Source: Marivita sp046592965
GTDB lineage: Bacteria > Pseudomonadota > Alphaproteobacteria > Rhodobacterales > Rhodobacteraceae
Direction: 5' to 3'
Length of the DNA: 64,000 bases
Assembly (NCBI RefSeq): GCF_046592965.1
Contig: NZ_JBISBV010000001.1
Location: 787,142-851,141 of the forward strand
Shown: one piece after another, positions 52,794 through 61,345 of the stretch
Layout: every line of letters begins with the position of its first letter
How positions within the stretch are numbered: the first letter of the stretch is position 1
Notes under the pieces: generated by a model
The model's database searches: none
What the model was told of the DNA's origin: nothing
Seen by the model: only the letters and a program-made list of their open reading frames with translations
Position numbers and translations under genes: made by a program

Positions 52794-53837
52794 ATGAAGA
52801 TGAACCGGCTTGGCAAGACCGACCTGATGATTTCCGAGCTGGGGCTTGGCACCATGACCTTTGGCAACCAGACGTCAGAGGCGGATGCGCATACCCAGAT
52901 CGAGATGGCGGCGGATGCCGGGGTTACCTTCATGGACGCGGCGGAAATGTATCCGACGGCACCCGTGCGCAAGGAAACGATTGGCCGAACCGAAGAAATC
53001 CTTGGCAACTGGTTTGCCGCCTCGGGGCGGCGCAACGACTGGGTCGTGGCGACGAAACATTCGGGCGCCGGAATGGAACACACTCGAAACGGCGCACCGA
53101 TCACGTCCGAAAGCGTGCCGGACGCCGTGGAAGGATCATTGAGGCGGCTCAAGATCGACCATATCGACCTCTACCAACTGCACTGGCCCAATCGCGGATC
53201 GTACTGTTTCCGCCAGAACTGGACATATGATCCATCGGGCCAGGATCGCACATCGACCCTTCAGAACATGGCTGATGTGCTCGGCGCGCTGGGCCGGGAG
53301 GTTGAGAAGGGGCGTATTCGCCACATCGGACTGTCCAACGAAACCACCTGGGGCACGGCGAAGTGGCTGCAAGTGGCCGACGCGATGGCGGGGCCGCGCA
53401 TGGAAAGCATTCAGAACGAGTACTCATTGATGTGCCGGATGGCCGATACGGATCTGGCTGAACTGATGGTCAATGAAGAGGTGTCCTTGCTGCCATTCTC
53501 TCCTTTGGCGGCGGGATTGCTGACTGGAAAGTACCAGAACGGTGCGGTGCCGGAGGGGTCGCGCATGTCGATAAACGCCGAACTCGGCGGTCGAAAGACA
53601 GATCGTGCGTTCGAAGCGGTGGACGCTTACGCGAAAGTTGCCGATGAAGCTGGGCTTGATCTGGCGGTGATGGCGCTGGCGTGGACGGCGCAGCGCCCCT
53701 ATGTGGCATCTTCGATCTTCGGAGCAACGACGATCGAGCAGTTGAAGCACCAGCTTAAGGCGGTGGACGTCAAGCTGAGCGACGATGTTCTGGCGGCGCT
53801 GGATGCCACGCACAAACAGCACCCGATGCCCTATTGA
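52794..53837 (+). CDS. Aldo/keto reductase, Tas-like
   Basis: 347 residues. ISELGLGTMTFGNQTSE at the N-terminus, catalytic Asp-Tyr in MDAAEMYP, the Lys in WVVATKHSG and His in YQLHWPNR, and the C-terminal SIFGATTIEQLKHQLKAVD match the AKR family of the Tas type. NADPH-dependent; substrate unknown. A second ATG at 52800 is possible. Confidence 0.92.
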   Translation: MKMNRLGKTDLMISELGLGTMTFGNQTSEADAHTQIEMAADAGVTFMDAAEMYPTAPVRKETIGRTEEILGNWFAASGRRNDWVVATKHSGAGMEHTRNGAPITSESVPDAVEGSLRRLKIDHIDLYQLHWPNRGSYCFRQNWTYDPSGQDRTSTLQNMADVLGALGREVEKGRIRHIGLSNETTWGTAKWLQVADAMAGPRMESIQNEYSLMCRMADTDLAELMVNEEVSLLPFSPLAAGLLTGKYQNGAVPEGSRMSINAELGGRKTDRAFEAVDAYAKVADEAGLDLAVMALAWTAQRPYVASSIFGATTIEQLKHQLKAVDVKLSDDVLAALDATHKQHPMPY

Positions 53838-53905
53838 TGCAGCACTGGCTTGGCTGGGCACGAACCCGATAGACATCGTCGCCCGCCTGACGGCATAGAG
53901 ACGGC

Positions 53906-54808
53906 ATGGAATTATGGATCGCCGCCGCCGCTGCCGCCGCGCTGTTTCAGACGGCGCGCTTCATGCTGCAAAAAGTGCTCAGCATCGGCGTGTTGAGCAC
54001 GACAGGCTCGACCTATGCGCGTTTTGCCTATGGGGCTCCGGCGGTTTTTCTGGTCGCGGTCGCGTATCTCTGGACGCAAAGCGCATCGGTTCCGGTGCTG
54101 AACGCGTCTTTTTGGCTGTTTGCATGGATCGGCGCGCTGGCGCAGATCCTCGCCACGGTGTGCGTGGTTGCGCTATTCCGGCAAAGGAATTTTGCCGTCG
54201 GGATCACGTTTAAGAAAACCGAAGTGATCCTGACGGCCATTGTTGGTGTGCTGTTGTTCGGGGAACATGTCACTCTGGCGGGCTGGGGGGCGATCCTGAT
54301 CGGCCTGGTCGGGGTGATGCTCTTGTCGCGCACACCGGGGTTGCAGCAAGGGTTTTGGACAAGCCTGACCAGCAGAGCAACGGCGCTTGGTCTGGGATCG
54401 GGGCTGCTGTTCGCGTTTTCGGCGACCACATATCGCGCGGCGTCGTTGCAGATCGCCAGTGAAGACGCCTTCCTGCGTGCGGCGGTGACTCTCGCCTGCG
54501 TCACCGGCTCGCAGTTCTTCGCAATGGCCGCGTGGTTGCGCGTTCGAGAGCCGGGGCAGCTGACAGCGGTCTGGCGCGCGCGGCGGGTGGCGGTCTGGGT
54601 TGGCCTGACTTCGATGGCCGGATCGCTGTGCTGGTTCACCGCATTCACATTGCAAACCGCGGCCTATGTAAAGGCGGTGGGGCAGATCGAGCTGATCTTT
54701 TCGATGTTGGCGTCGGTGCTCTTTTTCAAGGAAACCATCACGGCCAGGGAGTTGACGGGAATCGGATTTCTGTCCCTGTCGATCCTGACATTCGTTCTCG
54801 TGATCTAA
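53906..54808 (+). CDS. EamA-type DMT-superfamily transporter
   Basis: 300 residues with ten hydrophobic segments arranged as two five-helix EamA repeats; FKKTEVILTAIVGVLLFGEHVTLAGW and GQIELIFSMLASVLFFKETITARELTG (in parts) are the paired repeat ends. Substrate unknown. Its last bases overlap the convergent NUDIX gene by 4. Confidence 0.87.
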   Translation: MELWIAAAAAAALFQTARFMLQKVLSIGVLSTTGSTYARFAYGAPAVFLVAVAYLWTQSASVPVLNASFWLFAWIGALAQILATVCVVALFRQRNFAVGITFKKTEVILTAIVGVLLFGEHVTLAGWGAILIGLVGVMLLSRTPGLQQGFWTSLTSRATALGLGSGLLFAFSATTYRAASLQIASEDAFLRAAVTLACVTGSQFFAMAAWLRVREPGQLTAVWRARRVAVWVGLTSMAGSLCWFTAFTLQTAAYVKAVGQIELIFSMLASVLFFKETITARELTGIGFLSLSILTFVLVI

Positions 54809-55512
54809 TCCGGCAGCGGCTTGCCGTAGAGACGCATGAAGAGGCTTTCCTCGTCATCATTGCGAAAGAACGGCACCGAGGCTGGCGGGTTGGGGTCTGC
54901 GGCGCGGGCGGCGACCTCGGCCAGGACAACTTCGGTAATGAATGGCAGATCGAAACCGCGCACGGCTTCGAGGTCGATCCATTGCAAATGCGACAGCTCA
55001 TCCGACGCGGCTGAGAAATCATCCGGATCGGTGGCAAGGTCGTCGGCATCAAGCAGGAAGAACCGCGCATCGAACCGGCGCGGCCGGCCCGGCGGTGTGA
55101 TCGCGCGGAACACGAATTGCATCGGCGCCGCGTTGGGCAAATGCCCGCTCTTGGCAAAATCGCGCCAGTTCTGTGGTGGCGCATCGGACCAAGTGCCGGG
55201 TTTGCCGAGGATCAGCCCGGTTTCTTCCCACAATTCGCGTATCGCAGCAGCCGCCAAGGCAGGGGCCCGATCAACCGGAGCGTCATCGATCAACCGGTTG
55301 AGGCACAGGGGTGACAGGGGCGTGGCGAAGGGAACAAGGGAATCCTCGACATCAACCGCGCCGCCGGGAAAGACGAACTTGTTCGGCATGAACGCGGCCT
55401 TCTGACCACGTTGTCCCATCAGCACGCTGGGCTGGCGGTTGCGGTCGCGCAAAACGATCACCGAGGCGGCATCGCGCAGCGCAGTTTTATCGATCTTGGG
55501 TGTGTCGCTCAC
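54805..55512 (-). CDS. NUDIX hydrolase
   Basis: 235 residues from GTG 55512, with AGAGGATGGG upstream; an ATG further left would overlap the DUF983 gene. The NUDIX box is split in the usual way: GGAVDVEDSLVPF early and AAIRELWEETGLIL with the REx2EExG core. Members hydrolyse nucleoside diphosphate derivatives, here probably a CoA or NUDT19-like type. The FALLMPNKFVFPGG-type start supports this. Confidence 0.85.
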   Translation of the reverse strand: MSDTPKIDKTALRDAASVIVLRDRNRQPSVLMGQRGQKAAFMPNKFVFPGGAVDVEDSLVPFATPLSPLCLNRLIDDAPVDRAPALAAAAIRELWEETGLILGKPGTWSDAPPQNWRDFAKSGHLPNAAPMQFVFRAITPPGRPRRFDARFFLLDADDLATDPDDFSAASDELSHLQWIDLEAVRGFDLPFITEVVLAEVAARAADPNPPASVPFFRNDDEESLFMRLYGKPLPD

Positions 55513-55538
55513 GGCGGTCCCATCCTCTTGGCAAAAGG

Positions 55539-55931
55539 TCAGGATGCGCTGGTGCCGAAGCCGTGCATGTACCTTGACCATTGGAAGGCAACGATTGCGC
55601 CTTTAATTCGCGGCAAAAGATAGAGTGTCAGACCGACGCAGCCAAGCGCGAAGACGCCAAACAACACCAAGGGGTGCGGACGGAATGTGACAAACACGAT
55701 ATGCAGCAGCGGAGCCATCAGGTGCCCGACGATCAGGATCGTCAGATACGCAGGACCGTCATCGGCGCGATGATGGTGATAATCCTGGTGGCAAACGATA
55801 CAAGCGTCGCGAACCTTGAGGAACCCGCGCAAAAGCGGGCCTTCACCGCAACTCGGGCATCGGTTGCGCCAGCCCTTGCGCATTGCGGGCCAGGTGGGTC
55901 GGTCGTCCATGGTTGTCAAATCTGGTGTCAT
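55539..55931 (-). CDS. DUF983 membrane protein
   Basis: 130 residues. A zinc-ribbon-like CPSCGEGPLL and CIVC pair precede two membrane segments (LTILIVGHLMAPLLHIVFV and LVLFGVFALGCVGLTLYLL), the DUF983 layout. GGGAGC precedes ATG 55931. Function unknown; some members adjoin cytochrome oxidase genes. The NUDIX gene starts 26 bases downstream. Confidence 0.88.
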   Translation of the reverse strand: MTPDLTTMDDRPTWPAMRKGWRNRCPSCGEGPLLRGFLKVRDACIVCHQDYHHHRADDGPAYLTILIVGHLMAPLLHIVFVTFRPHPLVLFGVFALGCVGLTLYLLPRIKGAIVAFQWSRYMHGFGTSAS

Positions 55932-56128
55932 GCATTGCTCCCGGCTGCACAGATGGCGTTTGAATCATGGTTTGAACAGTCTTCACCCTGTCCTTGCGTC
56001 CGGATGTCGCAAATCACGGCTTCGTTACAGCGATATCGCATTTCTCGCGACGGAACCTCGGCGCGGCTTCGTGGAACGTAGTGGATCGCAACTTGAGAAT
56101 ACTCTGGTTTGCGATGCCACACTGGCAA

Positions 56129-56147
56129 GACCGGCGCGACGCCGGTC
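56129..56147 (+). repeat. Hairpin next to the ribosome-binding site of the EF-hand gene
   Basis: Perfect 8-bp stem GACCGGCG (56129-56136) / CGCCGGTC (56140-56147) with loop CGA, ending 16 bases before the ATG at 56164; AAAGGA (56152-56157) lies between. Could modulate translation or stabilise the message. Confidence 0.6.
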
Positions 56148-56163
56148 ATCGAAAGGACAAAAG

Positions 56164-56649
56164 ATGAAGACGAGCACACAGATTTCAGCGGTTTTGGTCG
56201 CGGCGCTTATGGCAACCGGAGCGGCGACAACCGTTTCCGCGCAGAGCGCAAGCACCCGTGATGACCGGCGTGCGGAGATGTTTCAGCAGATGGATGCCGA
56301 CGGCGATGGCAGCATCAGCGCGGAAGAGTTTGCCGCCAACGGCGACCGGTTCTCTCGCGCCGATACCGATGGCGATGGTATGCTGACGGTCGAGGAGATT
56401 GTCGCTGGGTCGCAGGATCGCGCCAAACGTATGGCGGAACAGATGATCGAGCGGATGGACACCGACGGCGATGGCGCGTTGTCGCAAGACGAGATCGAGG
56501 CGCGCGGCAATCCCGATCGCATGTTCGACCGGATGGATTCCAATAACGATGACATGATCAGCAAGGACGAGTTTGCGGATGCCCGAATGGGGGACCGTGA
56601 TGGTCGTGGTCACGGAAAAGGACATGGCAAAGGCCGTTACAGCCGCTAG
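56164..56649 (+). CDS. Exported EF-hand calcium-binding protein
   Basis: 161 residues from ATG 56164. A signal peptide (ISAVLVAALMATGAATTVSA) is followed by four EF-hand loops: DADGDGSISAEE (44-55), DTDGDGMLTVEE (67-78), DTDGDGALSQDE (99-110) and DSNNDDMISKDE (125-136). The fourth lacks the central glycine and may bind calcium weakly. A Gly/His/Lys-rich tail (GHGKGHGKG) ends the protein. It lies upstream of an ECF sigma factor unit, suggesting a periplasmic envelope-sensing context. Confidence 0.88.
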   Translation: MKTSTQISAVLVAALMATGAATTVSAQSASTRDDRRAEMFQQMDADGDGSISAEEFAANGDRFSRADTDGDGMLTVEEIVAGSQDRAKRMAEQMIERMDTDGDGALSQDEIEARGNPDRMFDRMDSNNDDMISKDEFADARMGDRDGRGHGKGHGKGRYSR

Positions 56650-56730
56650 TCTGTGACCGGGCGCGCGCAGTGCCAAAGTGTTGCGCGCACCCGATGAAGT
56701 GATCCTGACCACGCGCGACCATTCGGTGAC

Positions 56731-57327
56731 ATGACCCAAAGCCCGTCTGACCCCGCCGCCGAGGCGGCGCTGCTCAAAGCGTATGCCGCAGGTGACACTG
56801 CGGCAGCGCGGGCTTTGGCGACGCGGTACACGCCGCTGGTCTATGCACATGCCGTCCGAATGCTGAACGACCGTGCCGAGGCCGAGGATGTGGCGCAAGA
56901 GGCACTGTTGCGCCTGTGGCGGCACGCGCCGGGTTGGGACAGCGATGGCGGCGCGTCGGTGCGCACATGGCTCTATCGTGTGACGGCGAACCTGTGCATC
57001 GACCGATTGCGCAAGACCCGGCCCGACGGCTTGCCGTCCGAGCTGGAGATCGTCGACAAACGCCCCGGCGTCGCGACGCATTTGCAGAACCAGGAGCGAC
57101 GCTCGGCATTGGACGAGGCATTGATGCAGCTGCCCGACCGCCAGCGTCAGGCCGTGGTGCTGCGCCATATAGATGGTCTGGGAAATGGCGAAATTGCCCG
57201 GATCATGGACATAGGACCACGCGCGGTGGAAAGTCTGACCGCGCGCGGAAAACGGAGCCTGGCCACGATATTGGGCGGCCAACGCAAGGAATTGGGGTAC
57301 AGCGATGACACAGTCGAAACCTACTGA
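56731..57327 (+). CDS. ECF-type RNA polymerase sigma factor
   Basis: 198 residues. Region 2 has YTPLVYAHAVRMLNDRAEAEDVAQEALLRLW and VRTWLYRVTANLCIDRLRK (in parts), region 4 has LMQLPDRQRQAVVLRHIDGLGNGEIARIM. It overlaps the next gene by 23 bases. Gene order sigma, short membrane protein, periplasmic helical protein resembles the CnrH-CnrY-CnrX metal-sensing set. The signal is not known. Confidence 0.9.
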   Translation: MTQSPSDPAAEAALLKAYAAGDTAAARALATRYTPLVYAHAVRMLNDRAEAEDVAQEALLRLWRHAPGWDSDGGASVRTWLYRVTANLCIDRLRKTRPDGLPSELEIVDKRPGVATHLQNQERRSALDEALMQLPDRQRQAVVLRHIDGLGNGEIARIMDIGPRAVESLTARGKRSLATILGGQRKELGYSDDTVETY

Positions 57328-57649
57328 CGACGCCCTCCTGGATGCAGCTTTCACGCAGGCGCGACACCATCCACCCGCTGTGCCGGACGGGCTGATGGCG
57401 CGTGTGACGGAGGATGCGGTGGCGCACATTCCTGACGCGCCCCGCAAGGTGCCCTTGTGGCGGCAGGTCATCGGCACGTTGGGTGGGTGGCCGGCGATGG
57501 CGGGCCTTGGTGTAACGGCCTGTGTCGGCATCTGGGTCGGGGGCACGGTTTCTGACGATGTTTTAATGGGCTACGGCGTAGATGAAAGCATTGCATTCGA
57601 GATCGGTGACGGTATCGGGGCGTTCGATTTACTTTTGTTGGACAGTTGA
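57305..57649 (+). CDS. Short single-pass membrane protein, putative anti-sigma factor
   Basis: 114 residues: a cytosolic region of about 60 residues, one membrane segment (MAGLGVTACVGIWVGGTV) and a short acidic outer tail. Not recognised by sequence; position after an overlapping ECF sigma gene and before a CnrX-like sensor suggests an anti-sigma factor of the CnrY type. Inference from context. Confidence 0.6.
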   Translation: MTQSKPTDDALLDAAFTQARHHPPAVPDGLMARVTEDAVAHIPDAPRKVPLWRQVIGTLGGWPAMAGLGVTACVGIWVGGTVSDDVLMGYGVDESIAFEIGDGIGAFDLLLLDS

Positions 57650-57650
57650 C

Positions 57651-58136
57651 ATGAGCGGCACAGAAAAATTCCGTGAAACGCCCCGCTGGATGCGGTTCGC
57701 GTTGATCGTATCGCTTGCGTTCAACCTATTGATCGTGGGGATCGTGGTCGGGTTCTTCGTGACGGATGGGCCGGACCGGCGGAGCAATCACAGGACTTCG
57801 GACATGGGATCGGTCTACACCCGCGCGCTCGATGACGCGGATCGGCGGGCGCTTCGACAGGAGTTCATGTCGGGCCTCTCAGGTCAGGATCGCGGTCGCA
57901 CTGCGTTTATCGCTGACATGCAGGCCACATTGGAGACGCTGCGTGCATCTCCCTTCGACCAAAGCAGGTTCATCGAGGCGATGGCGGAGCAATCCGGTCG
58001 TCGTGCAGAACGCGATAAGGTTGGCCGGACTGTTCTGGCACATCGCATCGCCGCGATGAGCGAGGATGAGCGCGCCGCCTATGCTGACCGCGTCGCCAAA
58101 GCGCTGGAGGCGCTGACAAAGCGCGTGCGCCGCTAG
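57651..58136 (+). CDS. CnrX/ZraP-like periplasmic sensor
   Basis: 161 residues from ATG 57651, one base after the previous stop. A membrane anchor (FALIVSLAFNLLIVGIVVGFFV) is followed by a helical periplasmic domain with a late AMSEDERAAYADRV motif related to the LTxxQ repeats of the heavy-metal sensor family. It has only two histidines outside the anchor, so metal binding like CnrX is not assured. Converges on the diguanylate cyclase gene. Confidence 0.75.
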   Translation: MSGTEKFRETPRWMRFALIVSLAFNLLIVGIVVGFFVTDGPDRRSNHRTSDMGSVYTRALDDADRRALRQEFMSGLSGQDRGRTAFIADMQATLETLRASPFDQSRFIEAMAEQSGRRAERDKVGRTVLAHRIAAMSEDERAAYADRVAKALEALTKRVRR

Positions 58137-58139
58137 ATT

Positions 58140-59555
58140 CTAGCCCGTGAGCTGGGTCAGGGAGTATGGATGCCCCGCCGCGCTTGCGTTGAAATCGGCC
58201 GCATTGGCCATCTCGATGCGGTTCCGGCCCTCCCGCTTGGCGCGGTAAAGAGCGCTGTCGGCCGCCCGCCTCAGATCCTTGGTGGATTTACGCTCCGACC
58301 GCGCGGTCAGCGCCACTCCGATGCTGACGGTTGCACGCACATGGGGCCCGTTTTCTAGTCCGGACGGGTGATCGGCCACGGCCTGGAGCAGCCGTTCGCC
58401 GATACACCGCGCCTGACCCGGTCCTACGCCCGGCAGGACAATCAGGAATTCCTCACCGCCGTAGCGGGCAAGCGTATCGCCCTCTCGCAAGCTGGATTTC
58501 AACACTGACGCGATATGTGACAGAATGAAATCGCCGGCCTCGTGGCCATGGTTGTCGTTGATCTTCTTGAAGTGATCGACATCCGCAATCAGGATCGCCA
58601 GCGCCTTGGGATGCTCTGCGAGGGTCCGGTCGGTCTTTTGCAGGTATTCATCCGCAAAAGCGCGGTTTTTCAGGCCGGTCAAAATGTCGGTATAGGCTTT
58701 CTCGCCCAGTTCGACCAAAGTCTTGCGGTCACGGTCTTCGTCCTGTTTCAGCCGTGCAAGACGCTTGATCCGGAGCGCCAGTTCGGCACTCGATACGGTG
58801 TCGGGCACCTGATCATGCGCGCCAAGATCAAGAGGCGAGGCGGCGCCGGGGTCGTCGTCGGCAACGAAGAGAATCCGGCTGTGACGACTGTTGCTGTGGG
58901 AGCGTAACGCACCAAGCAAATCGCGCGCCTCGAGCGGTTGACCTCCTTGGTAGAGAACAAAGACATCCGTGTCCGGATCGGGATGACGCCGGACGGATTG
59001 CACATCATCCAGTCGCGCGACGAAGCCGTTGTCGGACTGCAGCGCTGCCGCCATTTTGGCGCAGTGGTCACCCGAACCTGCGGAAATAAAGGTGGCTACG
59101 GTCCTTTGCGCAAATCCCGTTGCCGCTTCAGCGAAGCCGCGAGCGTGATCGACGGACGCGTGCTTGCGCGTTTCTTCCGAACTTTGCCGGGTGCGCATCA
59201 CATTGCGCAGACGCGCGCGCAGTTCCGAGGGCTCTGCTGTGTATTCAATCAGATCATGCGCGCCTGCAATGAGCGCGCTCACACGGGCGGAGTGGTTTTC
59301 ACACGGTACGGCGACGATGATGGTGGTCAACTGGGTTTGCGTTTGCGCGCGCAGTGTCCTGCAGAACTGCCGAAGCTTCAGCCCCGGTAAATCATGTGCG
59401 ATGATGACCACGCCCGGTGCACGTTGCCTGATCTGTGCCATCCCGCCCGTCGGTGTTTCTGCCAGGGCGACATCGTCACACGCGACCTTGACCTGCGCAC
59501 TCAGTTGGATGCGGCGGTTGGTTTGGGCGTCGATGATAAGGACATGGCCGGACAC
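58140..59555 (-). CDS. PleD-like response regulator diguanylate cyclase
   Basis: 471 residues from GTG 59555 (CGGAG upstream). Two receiver-like domains precede a GGDEF domain. The first has an Asp in IIAHDLPGL (D55) as the possible phospho-acceptor; the second (about 150-270) has DVFVLYQ at that place and looks degenerate. The active site is RYGGEEF (366-370) and an inhibitory RxxD site REGD is at 357-360. It makes c-di-GMP and should be product-inhibited. No kinase is adjacent. Confidence 0.9.
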   Translation of the reverse strand: MSGHVLIIDAQTNRRIQLSAQVKVACDDVALAETPTGGMAQIRQRAPGVVIIAHDLPGLKLRQFCRTLRAQTQTQLTTIIVAVPCENHSARVSALIAGAHDLIEYTAEPSELRARLRNVMRTRQSSEETRKHASVDHARGFAEAATGFAQRTVATFISAGSGDHCAKMAAALQSDNGFVARLDDVQSVRRHPDPDTDVFVLYQGGQPLEARDLLGALRSHSNSRHSRILFVADDDPGAASPLDLGAHDQVPDTVSSAELALRIKRLARLKQDEDRDRKTLVELGEKAYTDILTGLKNRAFADEYLQKTDRTLAEHPKALAILIADVDHFKKINDNHGHEAGDFILSHIASVLKSSLREGDTLARYGGEEFLIVLPGVGPGQARCIGERLLQAVADHPSGLENGPHVRATVSIGVALTARSERKSTKDLRRAADSALYRAKREGRNRIEMANAADFNASAAGHPYSLTQLTG

Positions 59556-59648
59556 TTGGGCTGGCTCCGATTCGGGGCAGGCATTAAGACTTTGCTCACC
59601 AATTCTTTGCCGGTATTGGTTAAAAAAGAATGAGGGAAATACTTAAAA

Positions 59649-59933
59649 ATGTTGCTTTCGCAGGACGCGGTCGAGCAGGTGGCGCTGAAAGCCATCGTCT
59701 GGCTGGCGGGAAATGACGATCTATTGCCGGTGTTCATGGGCGCGACCGGAGTTGGTGAGGAGGCGTTCCGCGACGGCCTGAGCGACCCGGAGTTTCAGGC
59801 CTCTGTGCTGGATTTCATCATGATGGACGATGCGTGGGTGGTCGCGTTCTGTGACACCGAAGCAATGCCCTATGACCGCTTGATGCAGGCGCGCGCAGCA
59901 CTGCCCGGCGGTGCGCAGGTGCATTGGACGTGA
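59649..59933 (+). CDS. DUF3572 family protein
   Basis: 94 residues with GAGG before the ATG. ALKAIVWLAGNDDLLPVFMGATG and ASVLDFIMMDDAWVVAFCDT (in parts) match DUF3572, a small alphaproteobacterial family that regularly precedes a pleD or HAD gene. Function unknown. Divergent from the PleD-like gene; overlaps the HAD gene by 4 bases. Confidence 0.85.
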   Translation: MLLSQDAVEQVALKAIVWLAGNDDLLPVFMGATGVGEEAFRDGLSDPEFQASVLDFIMMDDAWVVAFCDTEAMPYDRLMQARAALPGGAQVHWT

Positions 59934-60655
59934 CCCGCAGCACTCCACCGGATATCGGCGCGATCCTGTTTGACAAGGACGGGACGCTGTTTGATTTCGC
60001 CGCCACCTGGACTGTGTGGGCAACCCGCCTGCTGGCACGGTTGGCAGAGGATGACGAGGCACGCGCGAGGGCGATGGGGCGCAAGATCGGGTTCGACGTA
60101 ACGACCGCGCAGTTCGCGGCGGACAGCATCGCGATTGCAGGAACGCCGAACCAGATCGTGAGCGCGCTCATGACGGAATTGCCGGCAATGTCCACGGACG
60201 ACCTCTTGCAGATCGTCAACCATGAAGCCTCAAACGCTCCGATGGTCGAGGCGGTGCCCCTTCTCCCCTTGCTTGACCGGTTGACCGCCAACGGTTTGCA
60301 GCTTGGCGTTGCAACCAACGATTGCGAAGGACCGGCACTTGCCCATCTCGATTCGGCCGGAGTGCGACACAAATTCAGTTTCATTGCCGGGTCAGACAGC
60401 GGATTTGGCGGCAAGCCTCAGTCCGGTCAAATGGAGGCGTTTTGTCGTGCCGTGAATGTGCCTCCGGCCCGCGCGGTCATGGTCGGGGACAGCACGCATG
60501 ATCTCGTGGCCGGGCGCAACGGGGGGCTGTGGACGGTGGCCGTTCTGACAGGAATAGCGCGCCACGGCGAACTGGCCCGGTGGGCCGACGTGGTTCTGCC
60601 GGATATCGGCCATCTGCCAGAATGGCTCGGGCTGGATCGGCAATCGCAGGCATAG
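59930..60655 (+). CDS. HAD-family phosphatase (phosphoglycolate phosphatase-like)
   Basis: 241 residues from GTG 59930, which overlaps the DUF3572 stop (a TTG at 59924 is the other choice). The nucleophile motif is ILFDKDGTLFDF, motif II ATNDCEG, and the late Asp is in VMVGDSTHDLVAG. The type is close to Gph; the substrate is not certain. Confidence 0.88.
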   Translation: MTRSTPPDIGAILFDKDGTLFDFAATWTVWATRLLARLAEDDEARARAMGRKIGFDVTTAQFAADSIAIAGTPNQIVSALMTELPAMSTDDLLQIVNHEASNAPMVEAVPLLPLLDRLTANGLQLGVATNDCEGPALAHLDSAGVRHKFSFIAGSDSGFGGKPQSGQMEAFCRAVNVPPARAVMVGDSTHDLVAGRNGGLWTVAVLTGIARHGELARWADVVLPDIGHLPEWLGLDRQSQA

Positions 60656-60745
60656 GCTCGTCTGCGTTAAAACCTAAAATTATAGATATTCGCGAGATGT
60701 TAAGTTCATCATGCGAGGCTGTGTTCTGGTTTTGGGGCGCAGATG

Positions 60746-61345
60746 ATGCATGGATTGATATTTCGCACGATCGAGGCGTTTGTGACGGAGAGTTTCGGCG
60801 CAGATGCGTGGACGCGCGCGTTGAATCAGGCAGATGTCGAGATCGCGTCATTTGAAGCGATGTTTCACTATGAAGACGCCTATCTGCCCAAGGTACTGCG
60901 CGGCTGCTCCGAAGCTCTGGACAGGCCGACATCCACGATCCTCGAAGACATCGGCCTGTACCTGATAACCCGCCAGAACCATGCGTCGATCAGGCGATTG
61001 CTCCGGTTTGGAGGGCAAACCTTCCCGGAGCTTTTGCGCTCGCTGGACGACCTGCCGGGGCGAACGCGCTTGGCAATCCCGGGGCTTGATTTACCACGTG
61101 TGTCCGTGACCGAAAGAAAACCGCACGAGTTTCTGATCCGCTGCGAGGGCGGTCCGGATGGCTTTGCGCATGTGCTGGTCGGGCTGCTGCGCGCGATGGC
61201 GGATGATTACGGGACGTTAGCGACGCTCGATCATCACGGTACGCAATACGGAGCGGATGTGATCGAGGCGACGGTATTTGATACCTGCTTCGCTGAAGAT
61301 CGCGGCTTCTCGTTAGCCGACATGCCCTTGCAGAGGTCTTTATGA
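60746..61345 (+). CDS. H-NOX (heme NO/O2-binding) domain protein lacking the proximal histidine
   Basis: 199 residues from ATG 60746 (MHGLIF, matching the MKG-IF start of H-NOX proteins; the ATG just before it is the alternative). The fold segments are recognisable: FGADAWTRAL, YEDAYLPKVL, ILEDIGLYLITRQN and FPELLRSLDDLPGRTRLAIPGL. In H-NOX proteins the heme-ligating His ends the segment [LM]D-[ED]-[VL]-H; here this position is Pro104 (codon CCG 61055-61057), and no His occurs between residues 80 and 126. I also do not find a YxSxR propionate motif. So it is probably heme-free or binds something else. Translationally coupled (ATGA) to the HNOBA-GGDEF gene. GGGG at 60734-60737 is the ribosome-binding site. 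Confidence 0.8.
   Translation: MHGLIFRTIEAFVTESFGADAWTRALNQADVEIASFEAMFHYEDAYLPKVLRGCSEALDRPTSTILEDIGLYLITRQNHASIRRLLRFGGQTFPELLRSLDDLPGRTRLAIPGLDLPRVSVTERKPHEFLIRCEGGPDGFAHVLVGLLRAMADDYGTLATLDHHGTQYGADVIEATVFDTCFAEDRGFSLADMPLQRSL

Noticed and set aside
59598..59620. ACCAAT/ATTGGT inverted repeat in the divergent PleD-like/DUF3572 gap
   Set aside because: Six-bp arms with an 11-bp spacer are expected by chance at this scale; no known site matches.
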